Assembly (NCBI GenBank): GCA_016200595.1
Contig: JACQEL010000541.1
Location: forward strand, 1 to 8,561
DNA from: Deltaproteobacteria bacterium
GTDB taxonomy: Bacteria > Desulfobacterota > Binatia > Bin18
Reading direction: 5' to 3'
DNA: 8,561 nucleotides
This document shows, one piece after another, positions 1 to 6,121 of this stretch. The translations under genes were made by a program, and so were the position numbers. Below the pieces are notes generated by a model. That model had not been told where the DNA came from and did no database searches. It worked only from the letters and a program-made list of their open reading frames with translations. Position 1 is the first letter of the stretch. Each line of letters begins with the position of its first letter.

Positions 1-519
1 CACCAGGATCCGCTCGATGTGCTCCTTGACCTCGCCGTGGAGGAAAAGACCGCGCTCGGCGTGACCGTGTCGATCATTAACTCTGACCCTGAAGCGGTAG
101 GGAAATTGCTGACGCTCCCCAACGTGCTGGTTGGGCTGTCAGACGCCGGCGCGCACGTGGACCAACATTGCGAGGCAGGGGTACCGACCTATATCCTGCA
201 TGAGTGGGTGCATAAACGGCAGGTGCTCACGCTTGAGGAAGGAGTGAGGCGGATCACCTCTGAGCTCGCAGACTTCCTGGGTCTCAAGACTAAAGGACGA
301 GTGGCAGCAGGGATGGACGCCGATCTGGTGCTCTTTGATCCTGCGACGGTAAAGCCGTATCCTTCCGAGTGGGTCAACGATCTCCCTGGCGGGAAACCAC
401 GCCTGATTGAGCGAGCGGAAGGTATAGCTTACACGTTGGTCAACGGTGAGATTCTCTTTGCTCACAACCAGTATCAGGGCGGATTGCCTGGCCGAATCGT
501 GCGGAGTATGACTGAGTAA
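1..519 (+). CDS. D-aminoacylase-like amidohydrolase, C-terminal part (5' end outside window)
   Basis: The frame is open from base 1 and ends at TAA 517-519, giving the last 172 residues of a metal-dependent amidohydrolase of the N-acyl-D-amino-acid deacylase type. No true start is visible; the GTG at 19 lies inside the conserved 'LLDLAVEE' block, so the gene begins upstream of the window. The motif 'LSDAGAH' (Asp codon 142-144) matches the catalytic Asp strand near the end of the TIM barrel. It is followed by 'LTLEEGVRRITS' and 'GMDADLVLFDP', which belong to the last barrel helices and the C-terminal beta-sandwich. The C-terminus 'GGLPGRIVRS' parallels 'GALPGKVLRS' of the next gene, so the two are tandem paralogues. 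Substrate is unknown; the family removes acyl groups from D-amino acids or cleaves related amides and ureides in the cytosol. The 121-bp gap to the next gene holds no clear terminator, so co-transcription is plausible. Confidence 0.85.
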   Translation, partial: HQDPLDVLLDLAVEEKTALGVTVSIINSDPEAVGKLLTLPNVLVGLSDAGAHVDQHCEAGVPTYILHEWVHKRQVLTLEEGVRRITSELADFLGLKTKGRVAAGMDADLVLFDPATVKPYPSEWVNDLPGGKPRLIERAEGIAYTLVNGEILFAHNQYQGGLPGRIVRSMTE

Positions 520-640
520 GATAGGCAGTGCCCACCCTGAAATTACAACCTGTTGACGGCTGACTGTTTATCAACCACAAGGGTAGTAAGGATACGTTAG
601 TGTAAACTTTAACCTGTTCCCAACAAAAGGAGGGCTTTTC

Positions 641-2392
641 ATGGCTGACTATGATCTGTTGATTAAAAACGGCACGATCGTCGATGGCTTGCGCATGCCT
701 GCGTATCGTGGGGATATCGGTATCCGCGGCGGCAAGATCGTTGCCATGGGCAATATCCAGGGAAGCGCTACACGCGTTATCGATGCCACCGGCCGCATTG
801 TCGCTCCTGGCTTCATGGACATTCACACTCACTATGACGCTGCGCTCAGCGGCGGCACCAAGTGGGATCCTTATGCCACCTTGTCAGGCTGGCATGGGGT
901 GACGACGGTGGCGATTGGCAACTGCGGCTTCGGCTTTGCGCCGGTGCGTCCGGAGGACCGCGAGCGGGCCATGCGGCGCATGGAGCGAACCGAGACCATC
1001 CCGCTTTCTTGCATGCAAGCCGGAATGCGCTGGGATTGGGAGACCTTTCCCCAGTTTTTGGACAGTCTCGACCGTGGTGAATTAGGCGTGAATGCGGCTT
1101 CGCTGGTGCCGTACTCGCCGCTACGGGCCTGGGTGCTGGGGAACGATGCGGCGCGGGACCCGAACTACAAAACCAAACCCGAGCAAGTAGAGGAGCTCAA
1201 GCATCTCCTGCGAGAAGGTTTGCAAGCCGGCGGTTTTGGTTTTTCTGCCAGCTTCAGCATGGCCAACCGTGACTATGACGGCGGCTATCTGCCCACGCAA
1301 GTAGCGCCGCGCGAAGAGTTCCTGGAGATGGCGAAGGTGATGCGCGAGTTCAACCGTGGCTCGATTGAATGGACCATGGGTAATGCTCTGCAGGGACTGG
1401 GGTTAGATTTCCTGCTAGAGTTGTCCAAGACCAGCGGGCGGCCGGTGAACTGGAACGCCATCGTCTATGATGCCAGCAATCCCAATGGCTGGCGTCGGCA
1501 GCTGGAGTGGAGCGAGAAGGCCTACCGCGAAGCGCCAGTGCTGCCAGTTGATATCTGCCTGCCGATCGAGCGTGAGTTTACCCTGGAAACCATCGGGTTG
1601 TTTGACCAGTTGCCGGCGTGGAACGAAGCCACGGTCGGCACCCTGGCCGAGCGCAAAGCCAAGCTGGCAGATCCAGCCCGGCGCGCAGCCTTGCGGCGGG
1701 ATATGGACCAGGGACGGCGGCTCATCGTGCCAGACACCCAGACTGACGGCGAACAGGGCCAGGTGGGTATGTTCAAGTGGGACGCGACGGTTATCGATGA
1801 TGTCCATCTAGAAAAGAATGAGCACTTGAAAGGCCGCACCATCGCCGCAATCGCCAAGGAACAAGGGAAGCACCCGGTCGATGCTCTGCTGGATCTAGCG
1901 GTGGAGGAAGACCTCAAAACCGAGTTTGCTATGCTGGATTCCCTCAACGCGAATGAGGAAGCGGTAGGCGAGATCCTCAAGCACCCGCTGACTCTGATCG
2001 GCGCTTCAGATGGCGGGGCCCACACCAAGTTCCTAACCCTGGGCAAGTATCCCACCCACTTCCTCGCCCACTGGGTGCGCGACAAGCAAATCATGACGTT
2101 AGAGGAAGCGCATTGGCGGCTCTCCACCATGCTGGGCTGGGCAATAGGGATCCGTGATCGCGGCTGGCTGCGTGAGGGGATGCCGGCAGATATCGTGGTC
2201 TATGACTTAGAGGCACTACGAGTGAAGCCGATGGAGACGATCCGCGATCTTCCTGACGGGGATTGGCGGCGAGTGCAGAAGGCAGAGGGCTATCGCTACA
2301 CCATAGTGAATGGCCAGATCACCTTCGAGGACGGGAACTGCACCGGCGCGTTGCCCGGCAAGGTGCTACGCAGTTACGATATGGCTGGGTAA
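641..2392 (+). CDS. Amidohydrolase family protein, D-aminoacylase-like
   Basis: The product is 583 aa, close to the usual 480-580 aa of D-aminoacylase-type amidohydrolases. The start is ATG 641, supported by AAAAGGAGGG at 625-634 (7 nt spacing). Residues 1-55 form the N-terminal half of the beta-sandwich ('LLIKNGTIVDG'). 'PGFMDIHTHYD' carries the metal-binding H62 and H64, 'GNCG' carries C95 (a zinc ligand in characterised D-aminoacylases), and 'GASDGGAH' carries the catalytic-type D457. 'GMPADIVVYD' (513-522) leads into the C-terminal sandwich. The usual barrel His ligands in 'SH.R' and 'SHHK'-type motifs are not evident: the matching regions read 'SIEWTMGN' and 'RPVNWNAI', so metal binding may differ. 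The protein has no signal peptide or membrane segment and is probably cytosolic. It lies downstream of a paralogue and ends before a terminator. Assignment to the superfamily is firm; 'D-aminoacylase' as an activity is only a family-level guess, and a hydantoinase-like or other amide hydrolase is possible. Confidence 0.9.
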   Translation: MADYDLLIKNGTIVDGLRMPAYRGDIGIRGGKIVAMGNIQGSATRVIDATGRIVAPGFMDIHTHYDAALSGGTKWDPYATLSGWHGVTTVAIGNCGFGFAPVRPEDRERAMRRMERTETIPLSCMQAGMRWDWETFPQFLDSLDRGELGVNAASLVPYSPLRAWVLGNDAARDPNYKTKPEQVEELKHLLREGLQAGGFGFSASFSMANRDYDGGYLPTQVAPREEFLEMAKVMREFNRGSIEWTMGNALQGLGLDFLLELSKTSGRPVNWNAIVYDASNPNGWRRQLEWSEKAYREAPVLPVDICLPIEREFTLETIGLFDQLPAWNEATVGTLAERKAKLADPARRAALRRDMDQGRRLIVPDTQTDGEQGQVGMFKWDATVIDDVHLEKNEHLKGRTIAAIAKEQGKHPVDALLDLAVEEDLKTEFAMLDSLNANEEAVGEILKHPLTLIGASDGGAHTKFLTLGKYPTHFLAHWVRDKQIMTLEEAHWRLSTMLGWAIGIRDRGWLREGMPADIVVYDLEALRVKPMETIRDLPDGDWRRVQKAEGYRYTIVNGQITFEDGNCTGALPGKVLRSYDMAG

Positions 2393-2434
2393 ACACACGT
2401 CAGCAGGGTTTCCTCTGCATGTCGGTATAGAAGC

Positions 2435-2461
2435 AGGCGCCGGGAAGAAACCCGGCGCTTT
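2435..2461 (+). terminator. Stem-loop terminator after the amidohydrolase pair
   Basis: GCGCCGGG (2437-2444) pairs perfectly with CCCGGCGC (2451-2458) around the 6-nt loop AAGAAA. A G-T and an A-T pair extend the stem, and TTTGCTGTCT follows. The stem is strong but the T-run is short and interrupted, so intrinsic termination is likely rather than certain. It lies 44 bp past the stop of the second amidohydrolase and separates that unit from the cyclase gene. Confidence 0.75.
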
Positions 2462-2535
2462 GCTGTCTAACGTAGCCCGAGTGTGAGGCTGATTCTCAAT
2501 CAAACCTCTCAAGATTGGTACACATGATGGTCTCT

Positions 2536-2610
2536 TGTAGGGGCGAATCTTGTATTCGCCCTGCTGCCTGCGGTGCCGCTACTTGGGCGATCACAAGGAT
2601 CGCCCCTACA
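2536..2610. repeat. Twin-hairpin dispersed-type repeat with perfect 11-bp inverted ends
   Basis: TGTAGGGGCGA (2536-2546) is the exact reverse complement of TCGCCCCTACA (2600-2610). Inside lie two hairpins: GGGCGAA/TTCGCCC (2541-2547 with 2555-2561, 7-nt loop) and GGGCGATC/GATCGCCC (2585-2592 with 2598-2605, 5-nt loop). The layout resembles dispersed non-autonomous elements (REP/MITE-like) often seen between genes in environmental bacteria; membership in a specific family is from memory. The element ends 11 bp before the Shine-Dalgarno of the cyclase gene, so it would form the 5' leader of that mRNA if transcription starts upstream of it. Confidence 0.8.
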
Positions 2611-2620
2611 TTGCGCTCTC

Positions 2621-2632
2621 GGAGGGCCAATG
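2621..2632 (+). promoter_or_regulatory. Ribosome binding site and start that define the cyclase gene
   Basis: GGAGGG (2621-2626) precedes ATG 2630-2632 by 3-4 nt. The spacing is short, but this is the only convincing site here. The in-frame GTG at 2573 lies between the two hairpins of the repeat and would add 19 residues encoded by repeat DNA, so ATG 2630 is preferred. It also makes the protein begin 'MIDFYAVLDQVV', a natural start for the N-terminal module. Confidence 0.75.
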
Positions 2633-5600
2633 ATTGATTTTTATGCGGTGCTTGACCAGGTCGTGGCCCTGTTGCGGACTCGCGGGCGGGTCACCTATCG
2701 TGCGCTCAAGCTCCAGTTTCAGCTGGACGACGAGCACTTGGACACCCTCAAGGAAGAACTCATCGAGGCGCAACGTGTAGCGACAGACGAAGACGGCAAG
2801 GTACTGGTGTGGATCGGCGCCGCTTCAGCCGCCAGTAGGCAGTTGTCAGTGGGCAGTTCCCAACCCCCAGCCCCTAGCACCCCACCCTCAGACTTCGGAC
2901 CTCGGACGCCGGACGCCGGACTGACTTCGGGCGAACGCCGGCAGTTGACCGTGATGTTCTGTGACGTGGTAGGGTCTACCGCCCTCTCTGAGCAGCTTGA
3001 CCCTGAAGAGCTGCGCGAGGTGATGCAGGCCTATCAACACACCTGTGTGGAGGTCATCACCCGCTTCGAGGGGCATGTGGCGAAATACTTGGGTGATGGG
3101 CTGCTGGTCTACTTTGGCTATCCGGTGGCGCACGAAGATGATGCCCAACGGGCGGTACGGGCCGGGCTCGGCATCGTCGAGGCAATTCAGGCGTTGCCTC
3201 GGTCGAACCTCCGGTTACCCCACTCGCTACAAGTGCGCGTCGGCATTCACACGGGATTAGTCGTGGCCGGTGAGATGGGGAGCGGGGAGTATCGCGAACA
3301 GCTCGCGATCGTCGGCGAGACGCCTAACATTGCCGCCCGGCTGCAAGAGAAGGCCTTGCCCAACAGCGTGGTCATCAGTCCGACGACCTATAGGCTCGTC
3401 ACTGGTTTGTTTGACTGCCAGAACCTGGGGCCACAGACGCTCAAGGGCATTTCCACTCCCTTGGAGGTGTATCAGGTCATAGGGGAGAGTGGCGCGCAGA
3501 CCCGCTTTGAGGTGGCCGTTAGTGCAGGCTTGACGCCGCTGGTTGGGCGTGAGCAAGAGGTGGGGCTCTTGCTGGAGAGCTGGACGCAGGCCAAGGAGGG
3601 AGCGGGACAGGTAGTGTTGCTCAGCGGTGAGCCCGGCATCGGGAAATCTCGCCTCGTACAAGTCGTGAAAGAACACGTGGCTGCCGAAGGAGCGACCCAG
3701 GTCGAGTTCCACTGTTCACCCTACTATCAGAATAGTGCGCTGTATCCTGTGATCGACCACCTGCAGCGCCTACTCCAGTTTACGCGAGAGGATTCGCCTG
3801 CCGTCAAGCTGGAAAAACTTGCGCAGGTCCTAGCGCACTACCACTTTCCGCAGGCCGACACCTTCCCGCTCTGGGCTGCGCTGTTGTCGCTGCCCCCTCC
3901 CCCAGACTCGCCGCCGCTTACTGGGAGTCCGCAAAAACAGAAAGAGAAGTTGCAGGCCGCCTTAGTGGCGTGGCTGGTGGAGGAAGCAGAGAAGGCGGCC
4001 GTGTACTGCACATGGGAAGATCTGCACTGGGCTGATCCTTCCACCTTGGAGGTGCTCACACTCTTCTTGGATCAAGTGCCCACGTTGCGGCTGTTGGGGG
4101 TGCTGACGTTTCGCCCGGAGTTCATCCCGCCATGGGGGAACCGCTCGCACCTCAGCCATCTGACCCTCAGCCGCTTAGGACGCCCTGAGGTCGAGACTAT
4201 GGTGGAGCGGGTGAGGGGTGGCAAAGCCCTGTCCCCGGAGGTGGTGCAGCAAATCGTGGCCAAGACCGACGGCGTGCCGCTGTTCGTGGAAGAATTGACC
4301 AAGACGGTCCTGGAGTCCATTGGGTCTGTTGAGTCTAGAGGGTCTATAGGGTTGCAGGGTAGCAGGGCTCTCCAGGCTATTCCCATTCCTACGACACTCC
4401 ACGACTCGCTCATGGCGCGGTTGGATCGGCTCAACACGGCCAAGGAGATCGCTCAACTGGGCGCGATCCTGGGGCGGGAGTTTAGCTATGAGCTGCTGCA
4501 GGCCGTCTCTCACCTCGACGAAGCAAAGTTACAGCAGGGGCTCAAGCACCTCGTCGAGGCAGAATTAGTGTATCAGAAGGGGCTGGGGCCGCAGGCCCAC
4601 TATCTCTTCAAGCATGCGCTGATTCAGGACACGGCCTATCAATCTTTACTCAAAAGCACGCGGCAGCAATATCACAATAAGATCGCCCACGTGTTAGAGG
4701 AGCGCTTTCCAGAGACCATAGCAACCCAGCCCGAACTCCTCGCGCATCACTACACCGAGGCAAGTCTCATCGATCAGGCCATCCCGTATTGGCAGCGGGC
4801 AGGGCAGAGAGCAAGCCAGCGCTCGGCTTATGTGGAAGCGATCAGCCACCTCACCAAAGGGCTGAAGTTGCTCCAGGCCCTCCCAGATACTCCTGCACGT
4901 GCCGGGCAACAACTCACCCTGCAACTCGCCTTGGGCTTTACGCTGACAGCCACCAAAGGCTATGCAGCCCCAGAAGTAGAACAGGCCTACGCCCGGGCGC
5001 AGGAGTTATGTCAGCAAATAGGAGAGACACCTCAGCTTTCTCTCGTACTAATAGGACTGGTGGGATTTTATTTCGTGCGGGCGCAGTACAAAACGGCACG
5101 GGAGCTGGCCGAACAGCTCCTTCTCTTGGCTCAGCGTACGCAAGATCCAAAGCGCCTTCTAGCAGCCCACTCCTTGCTAGGGCAGCTCTTGTACATGATT
5201 GGAGAGTTTGTGCCCTCCCGAGAACATTTTGAGCAGGCAATTGCCCTTGATGACCTCCAAGAGCGCCATTCTCGTGCCGGCCATGTCTTAATGGACCACG
5301 GGGTGGTAGTGGCGCGATCTTTCGCGGCCTTGACCCTATGGGTTCTTGGCTATCCGGACCAAGCCCTGAAGAGGAGTCAGGAAGCACTCACCCTGGCCCA
5401 GAAACTCTCTCACCCTTTTAGCTTATCCTATGCCTTGGATCAGGCCGCAGCACTCTATCTTTCGCGCCGGGAAGCGTGGGCGGCTCAAGAACAAGCAGAG
5501 ACAGTTATAGCACTGTGCACTGAGCAGGGATTTCCCATCTCTTTGGCACAGGGAACGATCATGCGAGGCTGGGCACTGACCGAACAGGGACAGAGTGAGG

Positions 5601-6121
5601 AGGGAATTGCCCAGATACGCCACGGTCTCGCGGCTTGGCGAGCCACAGGAGCCGAGGCATCACGGCCATTGTTTCTGACCCTGCTGGCTGGAGCTTACGG
5701 AAAGGCGGGACAAGTGGAGGAAGGGTTGAGCGCGTTGTCCGAAGCGCTGACGCTGGTAAACATAACTGGGGAGTATTCCCGCGGAGCGGAGCTATATCGA
5801 CTCAAAGGGGAACTGACACTAAAACAGTCCGGAGTCCGAAGTCCGGAGTCCGAAGTCCCCGACACCCAGCACCCAACACCTAGCACCCAAGCGGAGGCGG
5901 AAGCCGCAGCATGCTTTCTCAAGGCGATCGAGATTGCTCGCACTCAGAGTGCAAGGTCGCTAGAGCTGCGGGCGGTGATGAGCCTAGCTCGACTGTGGCA
6001 GCAACAGGGTAAGCAGGCAGAAGCCCGGCAGGTGCTGGCGGAGGTCTACGGTTGGTTCACCGAAGGGTTTGATACAAAGGACTTGCAAGAGGCCAAGGCG
6101 TTGCTAGAGGAGCTGTCGTGA
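2630..6121 (+). CDS. Class III nucleotide cyclase - STAND/AAA ATPase - TPR multidomain protein
   Basis: The product is 1163 aa from ATG 2630. Residues 1-63 form a small helical module ('RGRVTYRALKLQFQLDD') that recurs at the N-terminus of related proteins and looks helix-turn-helix-like. Residues 64-100 are a Pro/Ser-rich linker. Residues 101-287 are a class III cyclase: metal-binding D112 ('MFCDVVGST') and D156 ('KYLGDG'), purine-contacting K152, and transition-state N233 and R237 ('PNIAAR'). The position that usually holds Asp/Thr for adenine recognition appears to be A226, so nucleotide choice is uncertain. Residues 304-600 are an ATPase with Walker A 'GEPGIGKS' (333-340) and Walker B-like 'WEDLHWADP' (462-470). 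Residues from about 700 to the end are helical TPR-like repeats. No membrane segment is visible, so it is cytosolic. The family is expected to make a cyclic nucleotide or act as an ATP-driven scaffold; the trigger is unknown. Its stop overlaps the next gene's start (GTGA), which implies translational coupling. Three tandem microrepeats lie in linkers at residues 89-98, 565-573 and 1066-1076. Confidence 0.92.
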   Translation: MIDFYAVLDQVVALLRTRGRVTYRALKLQFQLDDEHLDTLKEELIEAQRVATDEDGKVLVWIGAASAASRQLSVGSSQPPAPSTPPSDFGPRTPDAGLTSGERRQLTVMFCDVVGSTALSEQLDPEELREVMQAYQHTCVEVITRFEGHVAKYLGDGLLVYFGYPVAHEDDAQRAVRAGLGIVEAIQALPRSNLRLPHSLQVRVGIHTGLVVAGEMGSGEYREQLAIVGETPNIAARLQEKALPNSVVISPTTYRLVTGLFDCQNLGPQTLKGISTPLEVYQVIGESGAQTRFEVAVSAGLTPLVGREQEVGLLLESWTQAKEGAGQVVLLSGEPGIGKSRLVQVVKEHVAAEGATQVEFHCSPYYQNSALYPVIDHLQRLLQFTREDSPAVKLEKLAQVLAHYHFPQADTFPLWAALLSLPPPPDSPPLTGSPQKQKEKLQAALVAWLVEEAEKAAVYCTWEDLHWADPSTLEVLTLFLDQVPTLRLLGVLTFRPEFIPPWGNRSHLSHLTLSRLGRPEVETMVERVRGGKALSPEVVQQIVAKTDGVPLFVEELTKTVLESIGSVESRGSIGLQGSRALQAIPIPTTLHDSLMARLDRLNTAKEIAQLGAILGREFSYELLQAVSHLDEAKLQQGLKHLVEAELVYQKGLGPQAHYLFKHALIQDTAYQSLLKSTRQQYHNKIAHVLEERFPETIATQPELLAHHYTEASLIDQAIPYWQRAGQRASQRSAYVEAISHLTKGLKLLQALPDTPARAGQQLTLQLALGFTLTATKGYAAPEVEQAYARAQELCQQIGETPQLSLVLIGLVGFYFVRAQYKTARELAEQLLLLAQRTQDPKRLLAAHSLLGQLLYMIGEFVPSREHFEQAIALDDLQERHSRAGHVLMDHGVVVARSFAALTLWVLGYPDQALKRSQEALTLAQKLSHPFSLSYALDQAAALYLSRREAWAAQEQAETVIALCTEQGFPISLAQGTIMRGWALTEQGQSEEGIAQIRHGLAAWRATGAEASRPLFLTLLAGAYGKAGQVEEGLSALSEALTLVNITGEYSRGAELYRLKGELTLKQSGVRSPESEVPDTQHPTPSTQAEAEAAACFLKAIEIARTQSARSLELRAVMSLARLWQQQGKQAEARQVLAEVYGWFTEGFDTKDLQEAKALLEELS
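2894..2921. repeat. Tandem 7-bp repeat x4 inside the cyclase gene (first linker)
   Basis: Four heptads read TTCGGAC, CTCGGAC, GCCGGAC, GCCGGAC; on the minus strand this is (GTCCGNN)x4. It encodes part of the disordered linker (residues 89-98) between the N-terminal module and the cyclase domain. A C-rich 'CCCAGCCCCTAGCACCCC' stretch (2865-2882) sits just before it. It is the inverted counterpart of the array at 5827-5854. Confidence 0.8.
4322..4348. repeat. Tandem 9-bp repeat x3 inside the cyclase gene (after the ATPase core)
   Basis: Three units, GGGTCTGTT, GAGTCTAGA and GGGTCTATA, are followed by a partial GGG. They are in frame and encode 'GSVESRGSI' (residues 565-573). The site is a loop between 'ELTKTVLES' and 'IPTTLHDSLMARLDRL', a variable spot in related ATPases. 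The unit length is a multiple of three, so changes in copy number would keep the frame. Confidence 0.65.
5827..5854. repeat. Tandem 7-bp repeat x4 inside the cyclase gene (TPR region)
   Basis: Four heptads alternate GTCCGGA, GTCCGAA, GTCCGGA, GTCCGAA and are followed by GTCC. They encode residues 1066-1076 of a Ser/Pro/Glu-rich loop inside the TPR-like tail. A C-rich 'CACCCAGCACCCAACACC' stretch (5863-5880) follows. The unit is the same GTCCGRN as at 2894-2921 but on the opposite strand. Confidence 0.85.
6107..6121 (+). promoter_or_regulatory. Internal ribosome binding site and GTGA stop/start overlap
   Basis: GAGGAG (6107-6112) inside the last codons of the cyclase gene lies 5 nt before GTG 6118. 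That GTG shares bases with the TGA stop at 6119-6121. The arrangement fixes the GTG as the start of the downstream gene and indicates coupled translation of the two proteins. Confidence 0.85.

Noticed and set aside
547..618. AACCTGTT direct repeat (547-554 and 611-618) before the second amidohydrolase, considered as an operator pair, and TTGACG at 553 as a -35 box
   Set aside because: The repeat is only 8 bp with 64-bp spacing, and no -10 box sits at a suitable distance from TTGACG; chance is a sufficient explanation.
1522..2130. 202-codon open frame on the minus strand
   Set aside because: It is antisense to the well-conserved amidohydrolase, has a Ser/Arg-rich composition typical of shadow frames, and shows no recognisable domain.
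2573..2629. Upstream GTG start for the large cyclase protein (19 extra residues)
   Set aside because: The GTG lies inside the twin-hairpin repeat and lacks a ribosome site, and the extra residues are encoded by repeat DNA. ATG 2630 has GGAGGG upstream and gives a start matching the conserved module.
2827..2930. Possible CRISPR-like or minisatellite array
   Set aside because: The units are only 7 bp without spacers; this is a short tandem repeat, not CRISPR.
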